43,471 nucleotides of DNA from Lysobacterales bacterium (GTDB lineage: Bacteria; Pseudomonadota; Gammaproteobacteria; Xanthomonadales; Ahniellaceae), in the NCBI GenBank assembly GCA_017997455.1, contig JAGOEZ010000005.1, positions 1 through 43,471 of the forward strand, written 5' to 3'. Both the position numbers and the translations under genes were made by a program. Below are positions 1 to 10,772 of the stretch, piece by piece. Numbering within the stretch: the first letter of the stretch is position 1; every line of letters starts with the position of its first letter. The notes beneath the pieces were generated by a model that saw only the letters and a list, made by a program, of their open reading frames with translations, was not told where the DNA came from and ran no database searches.

Positions 1-222
1 GCGCGAGGCTGGCGCCTGGGCAACGCCGATCTCACCCTGATCGCCGAAGCGCCGAAGCTCGGGCCCCATGCGGCCGCGATCCAGGCCAACCTGGCGGCGG
101 ACCTCGGCGTCGACGCGGACCGGATCGGGGTCAAGGCCACCACGCACGAGCGCCTGGGCGCGCTGGGTCGCGGCGAAGGCCTGGCCGCGCACGCCGTGGT
201 CCTGCTCGAATGGACCGGTTGA
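1..222 (+). CDS. ispF: 2-C-methyl-D-erythritol 2,4-cyclodiphosphate synthase, C-terminal part
   Basis: This is the last 73 residues of IspF, open at the left window edge. The enzyme forms the cyclic diphosphate intermediate of the non-mevalonate (MEP) isoprenoid pathway in the cytoplasm. The fragment carries the family's C-terminal signature: a NADLTLIAEAPK strand, then KATTHERLGALGRGEG just before the end, which matches the substrate-binding KATTxExLGFxGRxEG region. The stop lies 10 bases before the GTG start of truD. An ispF-truD-surE-pcm order is common in gammaproteobacteria, so the two were probably transcribed together. The N-terminal metal-binding residues lie outside the window. Confidence 0.93.
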   Translation, partial: ARGWRLGNADLTLIAEAPKLGPHAAAIQANLAADLGVDADRIGVKATTHERLGALGRGEGLAAHAVVLLEWTG

Positions 223-232
223 GCCCGCGACC

Positions 233-1300
233 GTGAACGTGGACGACTCCGCGCCGGGCGCCGGCGGCGAATTGCCGTGGGCCCACGGCGGGCCGCCCCT
301 GGACGCGCGCTTCAAGGTCGAGGTCGAGGACTTCCAGGTCGAGGAACTGCTCGGCTTCGAACCGACCGGCGCGGGCGAGCATGCCTTCCTGCGGATCGAG
401 AAGCGCGGCGCCAACACCGCCTGGATCGCCGGCAGGCTGGCCCGGATCGCCGGGGTGCCGCCGGTCGCGGTCGGCTACGCCGGGCTCAAGGACCGACACG
501 GCGTGGCGCTGCAGCACTTCACCGTGCACCTGGGGCGGCGTCCCGAGCCGGACTGGTCGCCGCTGGCCGCCGAGGGCGCCCGCGTGCTGCAGGCCACCCG
601 CCACCAGCGCAAGCTGCCGCGCGGGGCCCTCGCGGGCAATCGCTTCCGCATCGTCCTGCGCGCGGTGGCTGGCGACGTCGACGCGGCGCGCGCGCGCCTC
701 GCGGCGATCGCCGCCGATGGCGTGCCGAACTACTTCGGCGAGCAGCGCTTCGGCCGTGGCGGCGGCAACGTCGAGGCGGCGCGGGCGATGTTCGGCGGCC
801 GGCGGGTGGATCGCGCGCAGCGCTCGATCCTGCTGTCGGCGGCGCGCTCGCAGCTCTACAACCAGGTGCTGGCGCGGCGGGTGCTGGACGGCAGCTGGAA
901 CCAGGCGGTCGAGGGCGACGTGTTCCAGCTCGACGGCCGCGGTTCGGTGTTCGGTCCGGAACCGCTGGACGAGGTCCTGCGCCGCCGCGTGGCGGCCGGC
1001 GAGATCCACCCCACCGGGCCGCTGTGGGGCGCCGGCGCGTTGCGCAGCGCGGCGGCGGTCGCGGAGCTCGAAGCCGGGGTGGCTGCCGCCGAGCCGGAAT
1101 TGGCGACCGGGCTGGTGGCCGCCGGCCTGGGCCAGGAACGACGGGCATTGCGACTTCGGGTGCAGGCCCTGGGCGTCGACTGGCCTGTCGCCGGCCAACT
1201 GGCGCTGGCATTCGAACTACCGGCGGGCACCTATGCGACGGTCGTGCTGCGCGAACTGGCCCGGCTGGCGCAGGACCCGGGCGTGGACGGGGGCCGATAA
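233..1300 (+). CDS. truD: tRNA pseudouridine(13) synthase TruD
   Basis: A 355-residue enzyme that converts uridine 13 of tRNA-Glu to pseudouridine. The catalytic aspartate is D87 in the motif GYAGLKDRHG (81-90). The second family signature, NYFGEQRFG, starts near residue 166, and the C-terminus has the LPAGTYATVVLREL element also seen in E. coli TruD. An upstream ATG at 68 is in frame but lies inside ispF and would add residues with no TruD similarity. GTG at 233 gives a family-sized protein (E. coli about 349 residues). I see no strong Shine-Dalgarno, and coupling to the ispF stop 10 bases upstream may supply ribosomes. Confidence 0.95.
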   Translation: MNVDDSAPGAGGELPWAHGGPPLDARFKVEVEDFQVEELLGFEPTGAGEHAFLRIEKRGANTAWIAGRLARIAGVPPVAVGYAGLKDRHGVALQHFTVHLGRRPEPDWSPLAAEGARVLQATRHQRKLPRGALAGNRFRIVLRAVAGDVDAARARLAAIAADGVPNYFGEQRFGRGGGNVEAARAMFGGRRVDRAQRSILLSAARSQLYNQVLARRVLDGSWNQAVEGDVFQLDGRGSVFGPEPLDEVLRRRVAAGEIHPTGPLWGAGALRSAAAVAELEAGVAAAEPELATGLVAAGLGQERRALRLRVQALGVDWPVAGQLALAFELPAGTYATVVLRELARLAQDPGVDGGR

Positions 1301-1360
1301 ACGCAGGAATTGTGCCTGTCGGGCGGCGTCGCGGCCGCTCGCGACGGAGGCCTCGCGGCC

Positions 1361-1366
1361 TATACT
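1361..1366 (+). promoter_or_regulatory. Possible -10 element for the small lipoprotein gene
   Basis: TATACT is a 5/6 match to the sigma-70 -10 box, 67 bases upstream of the lipoprotein ATG, in an otherwise very GC-rich gap. No convincing -35 hexamer lies 16-18 bases upstream, so this is only a suggestion. Confidence 0.3.
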
Positions 1367-1432
1367 GGCCCCGTGGGCGGCAATGCCTGCGGGCGTGCCG
1401 CCCCACGTGAACGACCCTTCCAGGAGGCAGTC

Positions 1433-1672
1433 ATGCGCGGCACGACGATACTGTTGGTTGCAGCAATCGGCGCCTTGGCCCTGACCGGCTGCGCCACTTC
1501 GGGCGCCGGCAGCGCCGGCAAGTCGCCCCCGGGCACCTCGAAGTTCGACGAGAACGCCGACTACGAACTGATGGCGATCATGACCCAGGACGCGATGCAG
1601 CGCGGCAACCGGGTGGTCTGGGTCCATCCGCCCGAGAAGAAGAACAAGCTCGACCCGCACAAGTACCGCTGA
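1433..1672 (+). CDS. Small predicted lipoprotein, function unknown
   Basis: A 79-residue protein with a textbook lipoprotein signal: basic start MRGTT, hydrophobic core, and lipobox LTGC with the lipidated cysteine at residue 20. The next residue is Ala rather than Asp, which favours sorting to the outer membrane by the Lol system. The mature part is short and polar, with GNRVVWVHPPEKK near residues 58-70, and has no catalytic motif I recognise. ATG at 1433 follows a clear AGGAGG-like site (CAGGAGGCAG), which decides the start over the longer frame. Similar small GNRVVWVxPP lipoproteins occur in Lysobacterales as I recall, but no function is known to me. Confidence 0.8.
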   Translation: MRGTTILLVAAIGALALTGCATSGAGSAGKSPPGTSKFDENADYELMAIMTQDAMQRGNRVVWVHPPEKKNKLDPHKYR

Positions 1673-1696
1673 GCGGTCCAGCCGCCGGGGTCGCGA

Positions 1697-2245
1697 TCAG
1701 CGATCCCGGCGCAGCAGCACGACCACCGCGCCGCTGCCGCCGTCCGCGGCCCGCGCCGAGCGGAAGGCGAGCACGTCGCCGCGCCGGCGCAACAGGCGGT
1801 CGGTGAGGCGCTTGAGCACCGGCCCCTGCGCCTTCGAGCGCAGGCCCTTGCCGTGGATGATCCGGACGCACAGCCGTCCGTCCCGCCGGCATTCGTCGAG
1901 GAAGCGCGCGATCGCGTCGGTCGCCACGGCCGCCGTCATGTGGTGCAGGTCGAGTTCGTCGCGCAGCGCGAACTCGCCGCGGCCGAGCTTGCGCAAGGTC
2001 TGCGGCGGCATCCCCTCGCGCAGGTAGGACAACGGATCCGACATCTCCGGCTCGAGCGCCGAAAGCGGTGCTTGCGCCAGTTCGCGCACGACCGCGGCGG
2101 CATCGCGCAGGGTCTGCGCCGGATGCGCGCGCGGCGGCGTCGGGCGGCGCTCGGCCGCTTGCTGCGCCAGCGGGCGCACCGCGCCGACCGCGTCGCGGAA
2201 CAGCGCGCTGTCGTCCGGGTCCAGCGGGGGGCGTGCGCGCTTCAT
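1697..2245 (-). CDS. Smr-domain protein (SmrA/SmrB-type putative endonuclease)
   Basis: A 182-residue protein whose C-terminal half (about 97-180) is a Smr domain, the fold at the MutS2 C-terminus and in SmrA/SmrB, the latter a ribosome-collision endonuclease of E. coli. The two family motifs are present: LDLHH (98-102, usually LDLHG) and HGKG (131-134). The N-terminal DDSALFRDAVGAVRPL resembles the SmrB start (EEDQALFRQL), so a ribosome-rescue role is plausible but unproven. ATG at 2245 on the minus strand is chosen; the much longer open frame upstream is only the complement of surE. It is divergent from surE and convergent with the lipoprotein gene. Confidence 0.88.
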   Translation of the reverse strand: MKRARPPLDPDDSALFRDAVGAVRPLAQQAAERRPTPPRAHPAQTLRDAAAVVRELAQAPLSALEPEMSDPLSYLREGMPPQTLRKLGRGEFALRDELDLHHMTAAVATDAIARFLDECRRDGRLCVRIIHGKGLRSKAQGPVLKRLTDRLLRRRGDVLAFRSARAADGGSGAVVVLLRRDR

Positions 2246-2293
2246 CGATAGACCCGTCGTGCTGGCGGCGGCGGCCGGGCAGCGGCGATCCGC

Positions 2294-2299
2294 TAGAAT
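2294..2299 (+). promoter_or_regulatory. Possible -10 element upstream of surE
   Basis: TAGAAT, 100 bases before the surE ATG in the 153-base gap between the divergent Smr gene and surE. The same hexamer recurs before rpoS, inside the end of tpiA and before tRNA-Leu. No good -35 box is seen at the proper distance. Confidence 0.3.
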
Positions 2300-2398
2300 C
2301 ACGCCCACATCCACCGTTCCCGATCGTGGCGCCCATTGTGGCCCACGCCGGCCGCATTCCGCGCCGCCCATGGCGGCGGACGATTCCACAGGGGTTCC

Positions 2399-3169
2399 AT
2401 GAGGGTACTGGTCAGCAATGATGACGGCGTCGAGGCGCCGGGGATCCGCATCCTGGCGGCGCGCCTGGCGGCCGTCGGCGAGGTCACCGTGGTGGCGCCG
2501 GACCGCGACCGCAGCGGCGCCAGCAATTCGCTCACGCTCGACCAGCCGATCCGGGTCAAGCGCCTGGACAACGGCCACTATCGCGTGGCCGGCACGCCGA
2601 CCGATTGCGTGCACCTGGCCCTGGCCGGATTGCTCGAGCATGAGCCCGACATCGTGGTGTCGGGCATCAACAATTCGGCCAACCTCGGCGACGACGTGAT
2701 CTATTCGGGCACGGTGGCGGCGGCGATGGAAGGGCGCTTCCTCGGCCTGCCGGCGATCGCGGTGTCGCTGTGCAGCCGCGACCACCGGGGCGAGCACTTC
2801 GATGCGGCGGCCGAAGCCGCGGCGGTGATCATGCAGCGCCTGCTGGTCGATCCGCTGCCGGCCAACACCATCCTCAACGTCAACGTGCCGGACCGGCCGT
2901 GGCGCGAGATCCGCGGCTTCGAGGTCACGCGCCTGGGCCACCGGCACCGCTCGGAGCCCTGCATCGCGCAGGAGGACCCGCGCGGCCGCCCGATCTGGTG
3001 GATCGGCGCCGCCGGCGCGGAGCAGGACGCCGGCCCCGGCACCGATTTCCATTCGGTGCGCATGGGCTACATCTCGATCACGCCGATCCACGTCGACCTC
3101 ACGCGCTACCAGGCGCTGGAGAAGGTCGCGAGCTGGGTCGGCGCGCTGGAGGCGGCGTTGCCGCGATGA
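2399..3169 (+). CDS. surE: 5'/3'-nucleotidase SurE
   Basis: A 256-residue metal-dependent nucleotidase/exopolyphosphatase that removes phosphate from nucleoside monophosphates in stationary phase. All the SurE signatures are visible: SNDDG at 6-10 with metal ligands D8 and D9, S39 in the RSGASNSLT segment, GTPTDC from 65, and [10 protein letters not shown] with N91, followed by [14 protein letters not shown] at 2399 is preceded by AGGGG, and upstream in-frame codons do not look like SurE. It heads the conserved surE-pcm-yqaA-nlpD-rpoS cluster. Its stop codon sits inside a 14-base tandem duplication described separately. Confidence 0.97.
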   Translation: MRVLVSNDDGVEAPGIRILAARLAAVGEVTVVAPDRDRSGASNSLTLDQPIRVKRLDNGHYRVAGTPTDCVHLALAGLLEHEPDIVVSGINNSANLGDDVIYSGTVAAAMEGRFLGLPAIAVSLCSRDHRGEHFDAAAEAAAVIMQRLLVDPLPANTILNVNVPDRPWREIRGFEVTRLGHRHRSEPCIAQEDPRGRPIWWIGAAGAEQDAGPGTDFHSVRMGYISITPIHVDLTRYQALEKVASWVGALEAALPR

Positions 3170-3186
3170 GCCTGCCGCGATGAGCC
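3159..3186 (+). repeat. 14-base tandem duplication over the surE stop
   Basis: TGCCGCGATGAGCC occurs twice without a gap (3159-3172 and 3173-3186). Each copy carries ATGA, so a second stop/start overlap is created between surE and pcm. The two copies are identical, which suggests a recent slippage event. Confidence 0.95.
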
Positions 3187-3193
3187 AGCTTCA

Positions 3194-3871
3194 ATGAGCG
3201 TATTCAGCCGCGACACCCGCGACGCACAGGGCCTGGGCATGACCAGCCAGCGCGCGCGCGCGCGCCTGATCGAGCGCCTGCGCGCCGAGGGCATCAAGGA
3301 CCATCGGGTGCTCGACGCGATCGCGCAGGTTCCACGGCACCTGTACATCGACGAGGGCCTGGAGTCGCGCGCCTACGAGGACACCGCGCTGCCGATCGGC
3401 CTCGGCCAGACCATCTCGCAACCATGGGTGGTGGCGCGCATGACCGAGGCGATCCTCGAGCACGGCGTGCCGCGCAAGGTGCTCGAGATCGGCACCGGCT
3501 CCGGCTACCAGGCCGCGGTGCTGGCCCGGATCGTGCCCGAGGTCTGCTCGGTCGAGCGCATCCACAAGCTGTTGCGCCAGGCGCGCATGCGCTTCCGCCA
3601 GCAGGGCCTCGCCAACATCCGCTCGCGCCACGACGACGGCCGCAAGGGCTGGCCGGAGGAAGCGCCCTTCGACGCGATCGTGGTCACCGCGGCCGGTGCC
3701 GAGGTCGATGCGGCGCTGCGCGAGCAGCTCGCGCCGGGCGGCGTGCTGGTGGCGCCGATCGGGCCGCCGGGCGCGCAGGTGCTGGTGCGCGAGCGCCGCA
3801 CCGACGAGGGCTATCCGCGCGAGGTGCTGGGCAGCGTGAGCTTCGTGCCGCTGCTCGGGGGGTTGGCCTAG
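3194..3871 (+). CDS. pcm: Protein-L-isoaspartate O-methyltransferase
   Basis: A 225-residue SAM-dependent methyltransferase that repairs isoaspartyl residues in aged proteins. Key features are GQTISQP (71-77), which lines the substrate site, the SAM-binding [11 protein letters not shown] motif from about residue 96, and the C-terminal SFVPLLGG typical of Pcm. E. coli Pcm would begin near M16 ([10 protein letters not shown], position 3239). The longer form with an N-terminal extension ending in GLGMTSQR resembles, from memory, the Lysobacterales proteins, so the ATG at 3194 is kept. That ATG overlaps the stop of a 5-codon mini-ORF. The stop TAG shares its last base with the GTG start of yqaA. 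Confidence 0.95.
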   Translation: MSVFSRDTRDAQGLGMTSQRARARLIERLRAEGIKDHRVLDAIAQVPRHLYIDEGLESRAYEDTALPIGLGQTISQPWVVARMTEAILEHGVPRKVLEIGTGSGYQAAVLARIVPEVCSVERIHKLLRQARMRFRQQGLANIRSRHDDGRKGWPEEAPFDAIVVTAAGAEVDAALREQLAPGGVLVAPIGPPGAQVLVRERRTDEGYPREVLGSVSFVPLLGGLA

Positions 3872-4461
3872 TGCAGCTGTTCGCCCCGCTGTACCGCCGC
3901 GCCATGGAGTTGTCGCGCCATCCGCACGCGCCGCGCTACCTCGGCCTGCTGAGCTTCGTCGAGGCCTTCGTGTTCCCGGTGCCGCCCGAGGTGATGCTGG
4001 CGCCGATGACGCTGGCGCGGCCGCGGGCCTGGTTCCGCTACGCCACGATCAGCCTGGTTTTCGCGCTGCTGGGCGGGCTGGTGGGCTACGCCATCGGCGC
4101 CTTCGCCATCGACCTGGTGCTGCCCGTGCTGGATCGCCTCGGCTATCGGGCGCGCTTCGAGGAAGTGCGGACGCTGGCCACCGACCATGGCTTCTGGCTG
4201 CTGCTGGTCGGCGGCTTCACGCCGATCCCGCTCAAGCTGTTCACCCTGGCGTCAGGCGCGGTGCACATGCCGCTGCTACCGTTCCTCGCCGGCCTCTTCA
4301 TCGGCCGGGCCAAGCGCGTGTACCTGGTGACGGGCGCGGTGCGCCTGGGCGGCGAGCGCGCCGAACAGGCGCTGCACCGGCACGTGGAGAAGCTCGGATG
4401 GGCGGCGATGGTGCTCCTGCTGTTCCTGCTGGCCTGGTTCTGGTGGAGCCACCCGGCGTGA
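3871..4461 (+). CDS. yqaA: YqaA-type DedA/VTT-fold membrane protein
   Basis: A 196-residue inner-membrane protein of the YqaA branch of the SNARE-associated (VTT/DedA) family. Hydrophobic segments lie near residues 16-35, 50-75, 105-125, 132-150 and 178-193. The family pattern FxExxxFPVPPEVMLAP is seen at about 25-41, and GFTPIPLKLFTLASG, with a proline-rich re-entrant loop, is near 110-124. DedA-fold proteins are linked to lipid flipping and membrane homeostasis, but the substrate of YqaA is not established. GTG at 3871 is chosen because it overlaps the pcm stop (TAGTG) and gives the family length. The end overlaps the nlpD start by 4 bases (GTGA). Confidence 0.88.
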   Translation: MQLFAPLYRRAMELSRHPHAPRYLGLLSFVEAFVFPVPPEVMLAPMTLARPRAWFRYATISLVFALLGGLVGYAIGAFAIDLVLPVLDRLGYRARFEEVRTLATDHGFWLLLVGGFTPIPLKLFTLASGAVHMPLLPFLAGLFIGRAKRVYLVTGAVRLGGERAEQALHRHVEKLGWAAMVLLLFLLAWFWWSHPA

Positions 4462-5471
4462 GGCGCGCACGGGTGCTGCGTGCAGCGCTGTTCGCGCTGC
4501 TGCTGGGCGGCTGCGCGACCGTCAACGAGGCGCCGGTCGAGGAGCGCTCGACGACGGTGGGCAGCCGCACCGCGGCGCCACGCGGCAGCGAGCACGTCGT
4601 GGTCGCGGGCGACACCCTGTACGGCGTCGCGTTCCGGCACGGGCTCGACTATCGGCGGCTCGCCGCTTGGAACGACATTCCCTCGCCCTACACGATCCAG
4701 CCGGGGCAGCGCCTGCGCCTGGTGGCGCCGGACCAGGCCACGGCGACCGGGACGGAGGTCATCGCGGCCCGCGATCCCGATTTCGACGGTCCCACCCGGA
4801 CCTACGCCGCAGCCGACGCGCCAGCCGCGACGCCGGCGCCGCTCACGATCGAGCCCCTGCCGGAGGACGATCCGGTGCCGCCGGCAACCGGGTTGCCCGC
4901 CACCAGCGGCGCCCGCGCGCCACCCGTGGCGGCGGCGCCCGCCGGTCCGGTGTCGGCCGCGATCGGCGACACGGCGCCGTCGCGCCCGGCCACGCCGGCC
5001 AGTGCGGCATTGCCCCCGCCCGCGCCGCCAATGCCTCCCGCGGTCGCGCCGCCGGCCGGCGTGCCGCTGGCCATCGCCAAGGCGCCCACGCAGTCGGTCG
5101 CCGGCGTGTCCTGGCGCTGGCCCGCGGACGGGCGCGTCACCAACCGCTACGTCGCCGGCGATCCGGCGCGGCAGGGCGTGGATATCCTCGGCCGCGAAGG
5201 CCAGGCAGTGACCGCGGCCGCCGATGGCGAGGTGGTCTACAGCGGCAACGGACTGCTCGGCTACGGCGAACTCGTGATCATCAAGCACTCGGGCGATTTC
5301 CTCTCGGCCTACGGCCACAACCGCCGGCGCCTGGTCGCGGAAGGCGCGCGGGTCAAGGGCGGCCAACCGATCGCCGAAATGGGCAAGGGCGGCGGCGTCG
5401 AGCGCCTGCACTTCGAGATCCGTCGCGACGGCAAGCCGGTCGATCCGCTGGCCTACCTGCCGCGGCGCTGA
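4458..5471 (+). CDS. nlpD: LysM/M23 lipoprotein, NlpD-type amidase activator
   Basis: A 337-residue outer-membrane lipoprotein. It has a signal peptide with lipobox LGGC (Cys19), a LysM peptidoglycan-binding domain at about 46-89, a long Pro/Ala-rich linker to about 215, and a LytM/M23 domain from about 219 to the end. The zinc ligands are lost: Q239 replaces the first His in QGVDI, and the final motif is HFE (H318) rather than HxH. This matches E. coli NlpD, which activates amidase AmiC at the septum instead of cutting peptidoglycan itself. The GTG start overlaps the yqaA stop (GTGA). It is followed by rpoS, as in E. coli, where nlpD also carries the rpoS promoter. Confidence 0.95.
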   Translation: MRRARVLRAALFALLLGGCATVNEAPVEERSTTVGSRTAAPRGSEHVVVAGDTLYGVAFRHGLDYRRLAAWNDIPSPYTIQPGQRLRLVAPDQATATGTEVIAARDPDFDGPTRTYAAADAPAATPAPLTIEPLPEDDPVPPATGLPATSGARAPPVAAAPAGPVSAAIGDTAPSRPATPASAALPPPAPPMPPAVAPPAGVPLAIAKAPTQSVAGVSWRWPADGRVTNRYVAGDPARQGVDILGREGQAVTAAADGEVVYSGNGLLGYGELVIIKHSGDFLSAYGHNRRRLVAEGARVKGGQPIAEMGKGGGVERLHFEIRRDGKPVDPLAYLPRR

Positions 5472-5504
5472 GGCCCGCGCCGCGCCAGGCGGCGCGGTTG
5501 GGAC

Positions 5505-5510
5505 TAGAAT
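5505..5510 (+). promoter_or_regulatory. Possible -10 element just upstream of rpoS
   Basis: TAGAAT lies 25 bases before the rpoS ATG, in the 63-base nlpD-rpoS gap. If used, it would give a very short leader, unlike the long nlpD-internal rpoS leader of E. coli. No clear -35 box is present. Confidence 0.3.
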
Positions 5511-5534
5511 CCGGGACCCGCATCGGGCGCAGCC

Positions 5535-6441
<907 letters not shown>

Positions 6442-6452
<11 letters not shown>

Positions 6453-6473
6453 GCCCGCGGGTCAGCCGGCGGC
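6442..6473. terminator. Hairpin spanning both convergent stop codons (rpoS / TonB-like)
   Basis: GCCGCCGCTGA (6442-6452) pairs with TCAGCCGGCGGC (6462-6473), with one bulged base and a 9-base loop. The rpoS TGA pairs with the complement of the opposing gene's TGA, so the hairpin is symmetric for both directions. There is no U-tract, so intrinsic termination is uncertain. Confidence 0.45.
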
Positions 6474-7127
6474 AATCGCGTAGCGCACCGGCACCCGGCC
6501 GCGCGCCGGTATCGCCACGCCGTCGCGCAGCGCCGGCTGGAAGCGCCAGTGCCTGAGCACGTGCCGGCGCGCCGCGGCATCCAGGCCCGGATGGCCGCTG
6601 CTGCGCAGGATCGTGGCCGCGCGCGGATGGCCTAGCGCGTCGACCAGGACCTCGAGTACCACGGTGCCCTGCTGGTGCTTGCGCAGGGCGTCGCGCGGGT
6701 AGGGGGGCGGTGGCGCGACGAGGTACGCGAGTTGCCCATCGTCGCGACCGGCACCCGCGACGCCGGATGCATCCGGCGTGGACCCTGGCAGCACGTCGAT
6801 CGGCGCCGGCACCGCTGCTGCCGCGACCACGGGCGCAGGATTCGCTGGTGCAGGTTGCGACGTCGGCGCAACGGCAGCCAACCGGGACCGCACCGGCACC
6901 ACGGGCGGTTGCGGCACGGGCGGCAGGGGTGCGACCGGGGTCGGCGGCAGGACCTCGATCCATAGCGCCTCGAGCGCCTCGTCGACCCGCGGCAGCATCG
7001 GCGGCGGCATGACGGGCATCAGCAGCAGGCCAAGTGCCGCGAGGTGCAGGGAAAGTGCGCCCGACCAGGCCGCGATGCGCGCGGCGCTGTGGGGTACCGG
7101 GGGCGACAGGGCATGGGCAGCATTCAT
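6462..7127 (-). CDS. TonB-like energy-transducer C-terminal domain protein
   Basis: A 221-residue protein built like TonB. It has a short cytoplasmic start, one transmembrane segment at about 17-40, a long Pro/Ala/Val-rich periplasmic linker (about 45-135), and a TonB C-terminal domain from about 138. That domain reads YPRDALRKHQQGTVVLEVLVD, then GLDAAARRHVLRHWRFQPA. TonB couples the ExbB/ExbD proton channel to outer-membrane receptors, but no exbB, exbD or receptor gene lies nearby, so the partner is unknown. ATG at 7127 (minus) is preferred over the ATG at 7151 because GGGAG lies just upstream of it. Confidence 0.85.
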   Translation of the reverse strand: MNAAHALSPPVPHSAARIAAWSGALSLHLAALGLLLMPVMPPPMLPRVDEALEALWIEVLPPTPVAPLPPVPQPPVVPVRSRLAAVAPTSQPAPANPAPVVAAAAVPAPIDVLPGSTPDASGVAGAGRDDGQLAYLVAPPPPYPRDALRKHQQGTVVLEVLVDALGHPRAATILRSSGHPGLDAAARRHVLRHWRFQPALRDGVAIPARGRVPVRYAIAAG

Positions 7128-7292
7128 CGCGGGACTCCCGAAGTGGGCCACGAGGGCGCGCCGCCCGGATCCTCGAACGCCGCTGGCGGCGCCCGGACCA
7201 CGCTACGCCGACCAAGCAGCGCGCGCCTCGGTCCGCGGACTGAACTGCGCTCCTCCCCCGGTTGAACGCGCGCGCGACCCGCGCGGGGTTGC

Positions 7293-7679
7293 TCAGGGCG
7301 CGGGCGCGGCGGGCAGCATGAACGCCGCCACCGCGCGGCGGCCCTCTGCCGCGAGCACGTTGAAGGTCCGCGCGGCCGCCGCGTTGTCCATGACTTCCAC
7401 GCCTACGCCGCGGGTGAGGAACAGGGCGAGGATGGCGGCGCCCGGAAAGCGCTGGCGGCTGCCGGTGCCCAGCAGCACCACTTCGGGTTGCAGCGCCAGG
7501 ACGGCCTCGACCGCGGCGGCGTCGAGGGCCTCGATCGCGGGCACCGGCCAGTCCTCGACCACGCGGTCGATCGCGAGCAGGAAGCTGCGGACCAGTTCGC
7601 GATCGCCCAGCACTACCCGGGCGGCTTCGCAGCGCCGCACGAACAGGGTGCCGTCGGGATCCTGGCGCAGCAGCGGCAC
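7293..7679 (-). CDS. Mth938-like domain protein (DUF498 family)
   Basis: A 128-residue protein of the Mth938/DUF498 family, whose human relative NDUFAF3 helps assemble mitochondrial complex I. The hallmark pattern is present: PEVVLLGTGSRQRFP (about 64-78), then GVGVEVMDNAAAARTFNVLAAEGRRAVAAF split over the C-terminal half, with the MDNxAAxRTYNxL signature. The GTG start lies 14 bases past the yhbY stop, so the two form a small operon. A complex I assembly role for the bacterial protein is only a suggestion, although a full nuo operon lies 11 kb away. Confidence 0.85.
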   Translation of the reverse strand: MPLLRQDPDGTLFVRRCEAARVVLGDRELVRSFLLAIDRVVEDWPVPAIEALDAAAVEAVLALQPEVVLLGTGSRQRFPGAAILALFLTRGVGVEVMDNAAAARTFNVLAAEGRRAVAAFMLPAAPAP

Positions 7680-7692
7680 GGCGCGTCGTCGC

Positions 7693-7989
7693 TCAGCGCG
7701 GCAGCTCGATCCGGCGCCGTTCCGGATTGGCCTTGTAAAAGGTCGCGGTCTTGCCCACCCGCTGCACCACCTCGGCCCCGGCGTCCGCCGCCAGTTGCTC
7801 GACGATCGCCGCGCGTGCCGCGCGGTCGTCCACCGCCAGCTTGACCTTGACCAGTTCGTGGTAGGCCAGGGCGGTGGCGAACTCGGCCGAGACCGCGGGC
7901 GTCAGGCCCTTGGCCCCGACGCCGACGATCGGGTTGAGCGCATGCGCAAGTCCACGCAGGTAACGGATTTGACTGGATTTCAGCGGCAT
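7693..7989 (-). CDS. yhbY: Ribosome assembly RNA-binding protein YhbY (CRM domain)
   Basis: A 98-residue single CRM-domain protein that binds pre-50S ribosomal RNA. The family features are [16 protein letters not shown] at the N-terminus, [14 protein letters not shown] with the GxxG-like RNA-binding loop, [11 protein letters not shown], and the C-terminal [14 protein letters not shown]. Its length matches E. coli YhbY (97). It is divergent from rlmE with 77 bases between the starts, exactly as in E. coli, where both act on the large subunit. Confidence 0.95.
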   Translation of the reverse strand: MPLKSSQIRYLRGLAHALNPIVGVGAKGLTPAVSAEFATALAYHELVKVKLAVDDRAARAAIVEQLAADAGAEVVQRVGKTATFYKANPERRRIELPR

Positions 7990-8066
7990 GGCGCGAGCGC
8001 GGCAGGGCGGTGGCGGCAGAGGGTATCATGCTGCGTTGCGGCACCCGGACTACCGAGCCCGAACCC

Positions 8067-8699
8067 ATGGCGCGCAGCAAGACCAGCCAGCGCTGGCTCA
8101 AGGAGCACTTCGCCGACCCCTACGTGAAGCGGGCCCAGGCCGAGGGCCTGCGTTCGCGCGCGGCCTACAAGCTCGAGGAACTCATCGACCGCGATCGCCT
8201 GCTCAAGCCCGGCATGAACGTGGTCGACCTCGGCGCGGCGCCGGGCGGCTGGTCGCAGATGGTGCGCGCGCGCCTGGGCGACCGCGGCCGGGTGGTCGCG
8301 CTGGACATCCTGCCCATGGCCAGCATCGCGGGCGTCGAGTTCCTCGAGGGCGACTTCCGCCTCGAGCCGGTGCTCGCGCGGTTCGAGCAGCTGCTGGGCG
8401 GGGCGCGGGTCGACCTTGTGCTCTCCGACATGGCCCCCAACATGACTGGGGTAAGCTCGGTCGACCAGGCCCGGGCGATGGAACTGGCCGAGCTGGCCCG
8501 TGACTTCGCCCAGGGCCACCTGAACCCCGGCGGCGCGTTCTTGGTCAAGCTGTTCCAGGGTGCGGGATTCGACGATTACCTCAAGGACTTGCGACGCCGT
8601 TACGCCAAGATCACGATGCGCAAGCCCAAGGCGTCCCGTGCCCGCAGTCCGGAGGTCTATGCCCTGGCGACCGGCTTCAAGGCCGACGCGGCAGGTTGA
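8067..8699 (+). CDS. rlmE: 23S rRNA (uridine(2552)-2'-O)-methyltransferase RlmE
   Basis: A 210-residue SAM-dependent methyltransferase (FtsJ/RrmJ) that 2'-O-methylates U2552 in the A-loop of 23S rRNA. The catalytic tetrad is readable: K35 in [10 protein letters not shown]121 in LSDMAPN, K161 in FLVKLFQG and E196 in [11 protein letters not shown]. The SAM-binding [12 protein letters not shown] motif lies near residues 52-63. ATG at 8067 gives [11 protein letters not shown], the normal family start; the in-frame extension to 8010 does not. It precedes ftsH by 92 bases, as in E. coli. Confidence 0.97.
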   Translation: MARSKTSQRWLKEHFADPYVKRAQAEGLRSRAAYKLEELIDRDRLLKPGMNVVDLGAAPGGWSQMVRARLGDRGRVVALDILPMASIAGVEFLEGDFRLEPVLARFEQLLGGARVDLVLSDMAPNMTGVSSVDQARAMELAELARDFAQGHLNPGGAFLVKLFQGAGFDDYLKDLRRRYAKITMRKPKASRARSPEVYALATGFKADAAG

Positions 8700-8791
8700 G
8701 GCCGGCGCCCGCAATTCACCTTGCGGTCGCACGGCCGGTCCCACGATGCAGTCACCGCAGTTCCCGTCCACGCGCAACTGAAGGTCCCGTG

Positions 8792-10690
<1,899 letters not shown>

Positions 10691-10698
10691 CCCGGGGT

Positions 10699-10720
10699 GG
10701 CGCGCCCGCGCGGGCGCGCC
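10699..10720. repeat. Perfect 22-base GC palindrome between ftsH and folP
   Basis: GGCGCGCCC and GGGCGCGCC flank GCGC, giving a perfect palindrome 8 bases after the ftsH stop. As RNA it would be a very stable 9-pair hairpin. It has no U-tract, so it could be a 3'-end stabiliser or a processing or termination point rather than an intrinsic terminator. Confidence 0.5.
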
Positions 10721-10772
10721 GCCGCCACGCCGGCCCGGGCCGGACGGCCATCCGATCCGCACGGACCCGACG

